A stretch of 20,689 nt of DNA from NCBI GenBank assembly GCA_043729515.1, contig JAYTLK010000047.1:1-20689 (forward strand), read 5' to 3'. This document shows, in pieces, positions 15,047 through 20,689 of this stretch. A model generated the notes under the pieces. That model was not told the DNA's origin. It ran no database searches and saw only the letters and a program-made list of their open reading frames with translations. Each line of letters opens with the position of its first letter. Position 1 is the stretch's first letter. Source of the stretch: JANXSS01 sp043729515 (lineage in GTDB: Bacteria > Pseudomonadota > Gammaproteobacteria > Burkholderiales > Burkholderiaceae_D). The translations under genes and the position numbers were made by a program.

Positions 15047-17284
15047 TTAAATTAACGAAATCGGTTTGATGGAACCCGGCACGATGGTCGCACCGAATTC
15101 CCGCATCAAGGTTTGGACGAACGGGTCGCTGCGCATGGTCTGCTCGGCCTGACGCTGGCGTTCTGCCTGGGCAGACAACGCCTGCAGATTGGCGCTGTTG
15201 CGCACCGCGCCGAGAGTCGTTGCCACTGTCACAGGCCGGGCGAAATGCGCGGTCAGCGCAGCCGACAGTTTCTCGACCGTGCCCGCAGCCCGCAGGGTTT
15301 CAACCGCCACTTGCAGCCTCAGGCACGTCGCCTCGGCCTGCTGTTCGCACTCCAGCAATTCGCTTTGCTGCGCCAGCTGCTGCACCACGCCGCGTACCGG
15401 CAACGCAGCAGCGAGCGCCGGCCAGTCACCATCCCAACCGAGCGCCGGCACTGGCGTCGCTGCAACCGGCGGCGTGGCGGCGACGACGGACGTGACGGAC
15501 AACGGCGGTGTCATTTGCGGCGTAACAGCCGGCTCTGCCGTGAACGGCGTCGCAGGCGGCGCAGCGGCCGGCACGGCGACCATGCGTGGCGGAACGGGTG
15601 CCGATGGCGCTGACGGAGCTGACGGAGCTGACGCAGTTACAGAAGCGCTTGCGCCACTCCCGATAGGTTCGTCATCCCAAGGCGGCGCCGGCGCCAGATC
15701 CGGCGCGCCACTGCGGCTCGCCGGAGAGGGTTGTGCGACACGTCCGGGAGCGGGCGTCTCGGCCAGTGGCGGCAACTTCGCACCGCTGCGCGCCGCCTGC
15801 AGGGCAGCACGCGCGGGGCTGAGCGCAGTCGCCGGTTTCTGCATTGGCGGCTCTGGAGCGATTGCAAGCTCTACCACGTTGCGTGCCACCGGTGCAGCAG
15901 CAGCAAGGGCAGCGCTGGCACGACCTGCCTCCTGCACAGGAGCCTGGGCAGGAGCCGGAGTCAGAGCAGGAGCAAGTACAGGAGTAGAAGCCGACGATGC
16001 CGGCCCAGCGCTGGAAACCAATGCGGAGGCGGGTTCGCCTTCCTTCACCAGCACATCTGAAGTCACAACACGGCGCTGCGCCGTCACCGGTGCAGCCGAC
16101 GGCACGGCAGTCACCGCCGCGCCGCTGGAGCCTGCGGGTGCGGTCCGTCGCCCGGTCGGCGCCGGCGCTGCACCGCCGCCTGCTGCCTGCGGCCGGAACG
16201 CCAGCATCCGCAGCAGCGTCATCGAAAACCCGGCATGGTCGTCCGGCGCAAGGCCAAGCTCATTACGGCCATGCACCACGATCTGGTAATGCAACTGCAC
16301 TTCATCGGCATCGAACAAGCCGGCCAGCCGCAGGATGTCGGCCCGCTCCGGAAGATCGTCGGCGATTGCCGCCGGCACCGTCTGCGCCAATGCGATCCGG
16401 TGCAGCAGCGAACCCAGGTCCTGTAGCGCAGCGTTATACGACAAGCTGCGCACCGACATGTCGTCGGCAATCGCGATCAATGCCGCGCCATCGCGCTCGA
16501 CAAGTGCATCGAGCATGCGCACCAGAAAAGTCTGGTCGAGCGCCCCGAGCATGCCTTGCACCGCATCGAGGGTGACGTTGCCGGCCGCATAGGCAATCGC
16601 CTGATCGGTCAGCGACAACGCGTCGCGCATGGAACCGTGCGCGCCCTGCGCCAGCAATCGCAAGGCCGGTGTCTCGAACGGAATCGCTTCCTGGCCCAGG
16701 ATATCGGTCAGGTGGGAAATGATCTGCGCCGGCGGCATCTGCTTCAGGTTGAACTGCAGGCAACGCGACAGCACGGTCACGGGAATTTTCTGCGGATCGG
16801 TGGTCGCCAGGATGAACTTCACATGCGACGGCGGCTCTTCCAGCGTCTTCAGCATGGCGTTGAACGCATGATTGGTCAGCATGTGGACTTCGTCGATCAT
16901 GTAGACCTTGAAGCGCGCATTCGACGGCGCATACACCGCCTGCTCCAGCAGCTGCGCCATTTCATCGACACCGCGGTTCGAAGCGGCATCGATCTCGATG
17001 TAGTCGACAAAGCGGCCGGCATCGATCGCCACGCAGGCGTCGCAGACGCCGCACGGCTTGCTGGTCACGCCGCCATTGCCGTCTGGCCCGATGCAGTTGA
17101 AGGCCTTGGCTAGGATGCGCGAGAGCGTGGTCTTGCCGACACCGCGGGTGCCGGTAAAAAGATAGGCATGATGCAGGCGGCCGCTATCCAGTGCGTGGGA
17201 TAGCGCGCGCACGACATGGTCCTGGCCGACCAAAGTGTCGAAACCTTTGGGGCGGTATTTACGGGCAAGAACTTGATAGGACAT
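15047..17284 (-). CDS. dnaX: DNA polymerase III subunit tau (DnaX)
   Basis: DnaX forms the clamp-loader ATPase and, through its C-terminus, ties the polymerase to the helicase. The 745-residue product begins MSYQVLARKYRPKGFDTLVGQ and shows Walker A GTRGVGKTT at 45-53, zinc ligands Cys64, Cys78, Cys81 and Cys84, Walker B MIDEVHML at 129-136, sensor 1 LATTDPQK, and the arginine-finger motif LSRC at 172-175. The frame runs to 17452, but ATG 17284 gives the standard N-terminus. From about residue 370 to 640 the linker is Ala/Pro/Ser-rich and low-complexity, making the protein about 100 residues longer than E. coli tau (643). No A-AAA-AAG slippery heptamer is visible, so the E. coli type of frameshift to gamma is not expected. 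dnaX is read towards ybaB and recR. Confidence 0.97.
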   Translation of the reverse strand: MSYQVLARKYRPKGFDTLVGQDHVVRALSHALDSGRLHHAYLFTGTRGVGKTTLSRILAKAFNCIGPDGNGGVTSKPCGVCDACVAIDAGRFVDYIEIDAASNRGVDEMAQLLEQAVYAPSNARFKVYMIDEVHMLTNHAFNAMLKTLEEPPSHVKFILATTDPQKIPVTVLSRCLQFNLKQMPPAQIISHLTDILGQEAIPFETPALRLLAQGAHGSMRDALSLTDQAIAYAAGNVTLDAVQGMLGALDQTFLVRMLDALVERDGAALIAIADDMSVRSLSYNAALQDLGSLLHRIALAQTVPAAIADDLPERADILRLAGLFDADEVQLHYQIVVHGRNELGLAPDDHAGFSMTLLRMLAFRPQAAGGGAAPAPTGRRTAPAGSSGAAVTAVPSAAPVTAQRRVVTSDVLVKEGEPASALVSSAGPASSASTPVLAPALTPAPAQAPVQEAGRASAALAAAAPVARNVVELAIAPEPPMQKPATALSPARAALQAARSGAKLPPLAETPAPGRVAQPSPASRSGAPDLAPAPPWDDEPIGSGASASVTASAPSAPSAPSAPVPPRMVAVPAAAPPATPFTAEPAVTPQMTPPLSVTSVVAATPPVAATPVPALGWDGDWPALAAALPVRGVVQQLAQQSELLECEQQAEATCLRLQVAVETLRAAGTVEKLSAALTAHFARPVTVATTLGAVRNSANLQALSAQAERQRQAEQTMRSDPFVQTLMREFGATIVPGSIKPISLI
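15609..15635. repeat. 9-bp tandem repeat in the dnaX linker
   Basis: GCTGACGGA is repeated at 15609-15617 and 15618-15626, with a third copy differing by one base at 15627-15635. On the - strand it encodes successive Ser-Ala-Pro triplets in the flexible linker of DnaX. The period is a multiple of three, so copy number can change without breaking the frame. Confidence 0.8.
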
Positions 17285-17554
17285 GGAAATGACCGGACCT
17301 GGCAGGCGAGACAATGTAAGTTTCATTTTACCTGAGCGCCGTGGATTCCTTGTGGCATCTGTCTCGGCGATGTCACCCCTAGGTTCTCCTAAATTCATTG
17401 CAAAAAAATAATCCAATTGATGTTCGTCGCAAACGTCGCTATGGGGACGCATTTTTCGTGTCGGCCGTCTTGATTGGTGGAACGCTTTTCTACTATCTAT
17501 AAAGCCGCAACTGCCTGCGCGGCGTCGATCAACCCATTCCTGAAAAGGGCGTCC
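17285..17554. promoter_or_regulatory. Divergent control region between dnaX and the repeat-protein gene
   Basis: This 270-bp stretch is more AT-rich than its surroundings and carries an A-run around 17402-17408. For the + strand gene the best -10 is TATAAA at 17498-17503. An upstream TTGATT at 17470-17475 is a four-of-six -35 but sits 22 bases from it; TACTAT at 17491-17496 is 15 bases from it. For dnaX, a TAAAAT on the - strand near 17330 (17335-17330) resembles a -10, without a good -35. No terminator or RNA gene is seen. Confidence 0.35.
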
Positions 17555-19567
17555 ATGCCACGCGTTCCCATCAACCAGCGCCCGTTCGCCCCCGTAGCAC
17601 CCTCGCCAATCAACACGGCCGCCGTCGCCGACGCCAACACCGCAGTGCCAGAACCGGCAGGCGCACCAGGAGCACCTCCGCTACGGCGACCGGAGTCAGC
17701 ACGAAGAATGACTTTACCCAACCGCATACGCGGCCAGATGGCGCAGACCGACATCACGCCGCTGCAGAAGTGGCAGCGCTCGGTCCGGGTCCTGGCTGCC
17801 GACATGCAGAATTTCACTCGATTCACGGCGGCTGATCAAGCAATCCTGATGAAAAAATTGATCGCCAGCTTCGACGGCAAGCCTGCCGCCCCGGGCACCG
17901 CCGAGCTTGCAGAATCTTTCAGGAGCTGGCGGCAGCACGCCGACACGGTATTGAACGGCCCGAATGCGGCAAACAGCGTCCTGATGATGCAGCTGATCTC
18001 GAAATCGTCCAACTACTACACCGTCACGCCGCAGGAGCGCGCCGCCGAGGGCCGGCAATTGCAGACACTGATCGACGTCATGACTGACACACCGCAGCCG
18101 CCGCCCATGCAGAAATCGGTGGTGCGCATGCTCAAGGCATTTTGCCGGCAACCGCAGGCATTGGTCGAGGATCGGGTCCGCCTACTCGAAAAACTGGGCG
18201 CCAAAGGACCGCAACTGCATGCCGCGCCCATGAACGACCTGCGCGCCAGCCACAACGTGCAGGGCCATGCCTACAAGCTGTTCAAGCGGGAACTGGAACG
18301 TCTTCCGGCACCGGAACGGGCCGCGGTCGCCTTGGGCTGGGCCCAGCAGGATGCCGCCTGGTCCCGCTCCCTGCGTACCCTGTCCGGGCAACACTGGAAA
18401 AACATCGGCTATGCCGGCGGCGTGATTGCCGTTGCCGGCGTGGCCTCCGGCGGGATTGCCGCAGCGACGATTCTCGGTACCAGTGGGGCGGTGGGTGTGG
18501 GCGTCATCATCGGCAGCGCGATTGCGAAATCTGCAGCGACGGGCTCGCTCATCGGTGCCGTTTCCGGTGCCGCCGGCGCAGTGCTGAACAAGCGCACTTT
18601 TGGCGATGCAGTCAGCACCGCCGTCGGTGGAATAGTGGGGGGCGGCAGTGGCATCATCGCAGTCAGCGACCTGGCGGATCTCCAGGTCAATGCACAAGAG
18701 ACGCCACCCCTGCCCGTACCCTACCACAGGCCACCGGACAACGGCGGGACGGCCGACGAAAGTGGCAATGTACTGCACGCGCCGGTTGGCGAAAGCGGCG
18801 ATTTCCATGCGACGAATGCCGTGGACGAAGCCGGCAGCCCGCTCGACGCGCCGGCAGGGGAAGGCGGGGACACCCATGTCCCGCACACCACGGATGAAAG
18901 CGGCAGCACGCCGGACGCCCCGGCAGGCGAAAGCGGGCATTTCCACGATCCGCATTCGGTTGATGAAAGTGGCGGCGTGATTGACCATGCGCCCGATCAC
19001 GGTGGCGCAACACCCGACCCCTCGCCTGCCGACCCACACTCCTCCACCACCGGCGGCGCCCACCACGCTGGCCACGGCATTTCCGGCGGCGTTGCGGCAG
19101 CGACCGCTGTTGGCGCGATCGGCAGCGCAATTGTCGTCGGTGCGCTTTCGTCCTATCTGTCGAACCGCGTCGTCGGGGCTGCGACGAGAGCCGTCATCAA
19201 TGCCGGAGGGGCAAAGGGCGTCGCCGATAAATTGCGCAAGAATCCGGTGGTGAGCATCCAGACCGCCGTGCGGCGTACCAGCACCCGTGCCTTCAGCTTC
19301 GCCTTGCTGCCAGCAGACCCGCATGAGAAAGCCGACGCGGTGCGATCGATGGGACCGCTGTGGCTGCCCTGGGTCGACACTGCCCTGGCCTACCCGCCAG
19401 CCGTCCGGGCGAAGATCGTCACCGATCTCCATAAAACCTTCGACTGCGAGAACTACCATCCAGAAGACCGTCGCACCATCGACGAAGCGGTCGGGCCTGC
19501 GCGCGAGCGCCTGGCACTCGCCATGGAAAGCGTGGCCGCAACGCAATCCGCTGCGCCGCGGCCCTAG
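17555..19567 (+). CDS. Unrecognised protein with glycine-zipper segments and 23-residue repeats
   Basis: I do not recognise this 670-residue protein. Visible parts are: a Pro/Ala-rich, disordered-looking N-terminus (1-60); a helical, charged region (65-280) containing WQRSVRVLAADMQNF and AYKLFKRELERLPAPERAA; a Gly/Ala-rich hydrophobic block (284-345, continuing to about 370) with GxxxG-like spacing such as GVGVIIGSAIAKS; three and a half His/Asp/Ser-rich repeats of 23 residues (401-483); a second Gly/Ala-rich hydrophobic block (509-535); and a soluble C-terminal region with RRTSTRAFSFALLPADPHEKAD. No signal peptide is seen. ATG 17555 is chosen because AAAGGG lies 5 bases upstream; a TTG at 17474 opens the frame earlier, but a likely -10 lies after it. 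The ATP-grasp gene follows 12 bp on. A secreted effector or membrane-inserting protein is possible, but unproven. Confidence 0.8.
   Translation: MPRVPINQRPFAPVAPSPINTAAVADANTAVPEPAGAPGAPPLRRPESARRMTLPNRIRGQMAQTDITPLQKWQRSVRVLAADMQNFTRFTAADQAILMKKLIASFDGKPAAPGTAELAESFRSWRQHADTVLNGPNAANSVLMMQLISKSSNYYTVTPQERAAEGRQLQTLIDVMTDTPQPPPMQKSVVRMLKAFCRQPQALVEDRVRLLEKLGAKGPQLHAAPMNDLRASHNVQGHAYKLFKRELERLPAPERAAVALGWAQQDAAWSRSLRTLSGQHWKNIGYAGGVIAVAGVASGGIAAATILGTSGAVGVGVIIGSAIAKSAATGSLIGAVSGAAGAVLNKRTFGDAVSTAVGGIVGGGSGIIAVSDLADLQVNAQETPPLPVPYHRPPDNGGTADESGNVLHAPVGESGDFHATNAVDEAGSPLDAPAGEGGDTHVPHTTDESGSTPDAPAGESGHFHDPHSVDESGGVIDHAPDHGGATPDPSPADPHSSTTGGAHHAGHGISGGVAAATAVGAIGSAIVVGALSSYLSNRVVGAATRAVINAGGAKGVADKLRKNPVVSIQTAVRRTSTRAFSFALLPADPHEKADAVRSMGPLWLPWVDTALAYPPAVRAKIVTDLHKTFDCENYHPEDRRTIDEAVGPARERLALAMESVAATQSAAPRP
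18755..19003 (+). repeat. 69-bp in-frame tandem repeats
   Basis: Three 69-bp units start at 18755, 18824 and 18893, and a partial fourth at 18962. Each encodes 23 residues of the form DE(S/A)G...DAPAGE(S/G)G..H..., with conserved DESG at the start and GESG at residues 12-15. The protein copies are clearly related, but the DNA has diverged, so this is an old duplication held by selection on the protein. The segment lies between two hydrophobic blocks and contains many His and Asp residues that could bind metal. Confidence 0.85.
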
Positions 19568-19579
19568 CGAAGGCACGGC

Positions 19580-20569
19580 ATGCCGAAATATCAGGATGAC
19601 CTGATTCGCCACATCCAGGCGGTGAACGCCTGGATCGACAGGCGCGGCGCCCGGGGTGGCATCAATCTGCAATCGCTATGCGTCGGCATCGAACACAACG
19701 GGCGACGAATCGACCTGTATCCCCAGTTCATTCTCAGGATGGACGATGGCGGGTTGGGATACACCACGCAGATGGGACCGAGAACCATCGGCTTCGTCGG
19801 CTGGTTTCCCTACCGGCGAAGGCACTGGCCGATTGCCCAGGACAAGCAACTGTTCAAGCAGTTTGCCCGTGCGAACGGCCTGCCGACGCCGATCGAATCA
19901 CGCGACCCGGCGGACTTGCACCATCCATTCATCATCAAGGCAGCACGGTCGAGCTTCGGCAGCGGCATTCGCGGCCCGTATGGCGCCGACGAAAGCACCT
20001 TGCAGGAGGTTACGCTGCAGTCCGGTGAATATTTTGAACAGCTGATCTTCGGCCAGATTGCCCGTGCCTGGTATTGCAAATCGACGCTGGCGGTACTTGA
20101 ATTGTTCGACATGCCGCGCGTTACCGGCGATGGTCAGCGCGCGTTCACCGAGCTGGTTCGGCATCGTGTCGGCGCAGAAGCCAGCCTGCCGACCAGACTC
20201 GACCGGATCGCCCGGGTGCAGGGACTGTGGGCAGGCGCCATCCTGCCTGTTGGCCGGGAAGTCATTGCGGACTACCGGTATGTCTCGTCCTTGAATAATT
20301 TGGTCACGAAAAACTACAACGTGCTGCCCGGCGCAGGCGGCTCGGGCCTGATCAGGCAATTCGCCGCTGCGGGACCGGTCTTTTTCGGGGGCATACCGCA
20401 GGCATGCAGAGCCGACACGGTATTCGTCGTCGATGCCATTGTCGACGCGGACGGCAAGGTCTGGTATCTGGAAATGAACTGCAACAGTCAGCAACATCCG
20501 GATATCTATGACCGAATGCTTGATGACATTTATGCTGCGAAGACTGAGGGTGCGGAACTGAGGAACTGA
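19580..20569 (+). CDS. ATP-grasp-fold protein of unknown substrate
   Basis: The 329-residue product looks like a carboxylate-amine or carboxylate-alcohol ligase of the ATP-grasp fold. A pre-ATP-grasp segment AQDKQLFKQFARANGLPTP (86-104) is followed by the nucleotide lysine and glycine loop FIIKAARSSFGSGI (Lys120), the hinge-like EYFEQLIFG (150-158), the strand RVTGDGQRAFTELV (180-193), which resembles cyanophycin-synthetase-type ATP-grasp domains, and the metal-binding VVDAIVDADGKVWYLEMNCN (Asp285, Glu298, Asn300). It is 12 bp behind the repeat-protein gene, with GAAGG as ribosome-binding site, so they are surely co-transcribed. The chemistry would be ATP-dependent ligation through an acyl-phosphate. 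The substrate, and whether it is the neighbour protein, cannot be told. An 8-bp repeat crosses the stop codon. Confidence 0.8.
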   Translation: MPKYQDDLIRHIQAVNAWIDRRGARGGINLQSLCVGIEHNGRRIDLYPQFILRMDDGGLGYTTQMGPRTIGFVGWFPYRRRHWPIAQDKQLFKQFARANGLPTPIESRDPADLHHPFIIKAARSSFGSGIRGPYGADESTLQEVTLQSGEYFEQLIFGQIARAWYCKSTLAVLELFDMPRVTGDGQRAFTELVRHRVGAEASLPTRLDRIARVQGLWAGAILPVGREVIADYRYVSSLNNLVTKNYNVLPGAGGSGLIRQFAAAGPVFFGGIPQACRADTVFVVDAIVDADGKVWYLEMNCNSQQHPDIYDRMLDDIYAAKTEGAELRN

Positions 20570-20577
20570 GGAACTGA
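20554..20577. repeat. 8-bp tandem repeat at the end of the ATP-grasp gene
   Basis: GGAACTGA occurs three times without spacing at 20554-20561, 20562-20569 and 20570-20577. The middle copy supplies the stop codon of the ATP-grasp gene. The period is not a multiple of three, so loss or gain of a copy would alter only the last one or two residues, because each copy carries a TGA. Confidence 0.9.
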
Positions 20578-20592
20578 AAAACAGAAGAAAAA

Positions 20593-20688
20593 GGCGAGCC
20601 TTGTCTGCGGCACTCATGGTAAACGACTGTGGCTGCTTCGTTCCCGACCTGACCAGGTTGGCCGTGCCACAATGCGCAGGGGCCCGCC
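20593..20688 (-). ncRNA. ffs: Signal recognition particle RNA (4.5S, small bacterial type)
   Basis: Read on the - strand, the sequence contains the conserved SRP core GGTCAGGTCGGGAACGAAG followed by CAGCC, with the GGAA tetraloop at 20644-20641. The ends GGCGGGCC (20688-20681) and GGCTCGCC (20600-20593) pair to close the long hairpin, giving a 96-nt RNA. This 4.5S RNA binds Ffh and helps target membrane proteins. A T-run follows at 20592-20588 and a second at 20581-20577, giving an intrinsic terminator formed with the RNA's own stem. The 5' end lies within a base or two of the window edge, so the promoter is outside. ffs points towards dnaX, but the two-gene + strand cassette lies between them. 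Confidence 0.93.
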
Positions 20689-20689
20689 G

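Noticed and set aside
17285..17452. N-terminal extension of dnaX by 56 residues
   Set aside because: DnaX proteins start at MSYQVLARK; the extension is not conserved in the family.
17474..17554. TTG start for the repeat protein, 27 residues upstream
   Set aside because: There is no ribosome-binding site, and a likely -10 element lies after it. ATG 17555 has AAAGGG at 5 bases.
18755..19003. CRISPR-like array
   Set aside because: The repeats are in-frame coding units of 69 bp without spacers, inside one gene, and there are no cas genes.
18182..19672. - strand open frame of 496 codons opposite the repeat-protein gene
   Set aside because: The + strand gene has a good ribosome-binding site, coherent domains and a coupled downstream gene. 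The antisense frame is Arg/Gly-rich, has no motif and crosses into the next gene.
1..20689. Mobile elements or tRNA genes
   Set aside because: I found no transposase, integrase, phage gene or tRNA-like cloverleaf. The only structural RNA seen is ffs.

Overview
The window is GC-rich chromosomal DNA from a betaproteobacterium, most likely Burkholderiales and plausibly Oxalobacteraceae (Herminiimonas, Herbaspirillum or Collimonas-like). This rests on the argA-yggX pair, an Entner-Doudoroff/pentose-phosphate cluster, and an ffs-dnaX-ybaB-recR neighbourhood. The genus is inferred; I could run no database search. Nearly all of the window is coding.

Layout. (1) 1-1700, + strand: argA (N-acetylglutamate synthase) and yggX (Fe(2+)-trafficking/oxidative protection protein). 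(2) 1736-9615: central sugar metabolism as two back-to-back groups. edd-eda-rpiA are read on the - strand and pgi, zwf, tal on the + strand, from a shared 224-bp control region (5088-5311). That region holds a candidate promoter for each side and a TTGT-N8-ACAA inverted repeat that matches the published HexR operator pattern. Glucose-6-phosphate can go through Zwf and Edd/Eda to pyruvate and glyceraldehyde-3-phosphate, while RpiA and Tal serve the non-oxidative pentose-phosphate branch and Pgi joins the two. A 6-phosphogluconolactonase gene is not present. (3) 9688-14009, - strand: a family III (CaiB/BaiF) CoA-transferase followed by a complete ABC importer of the SsuABC/TauABC/NMT1 type (binding protein, ATPase, permease), probably one uptake-and-activation operon of unknown substrate. 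(4) 14082-17284, - strand: recR, ybaB/ebfC and dnaX, a classic replication/repair operon. (5) 17285-20577, + strand, against the flow of its neighbours: an unrecognised 670-residue protein with glycine-zipper-like hydrophobic blocks flanking 23-residue tandem repeats, and 12 bp behind it an ATP-grasp-fold enzyme. (6) 20593-20688, - strand: the 4.5S signal recognition particle RNA (ffs), running almost to the window edge.

The most interesting part is region 5. The two-gene cassette sits between ffs and dnaX, which as I recall are close neighbours in many relatives. It joins a repeat-bearing, probably membrane-active protein to an ATP-dependent ligase-type enzyme. Other points are a perfect 34-bp palindrome inside pgi, three 14-bp direct repeats at the start of the CoA-transferase gene, a repetitive Thr-rich tail on Edd, and a probable leaderless argA transcript.
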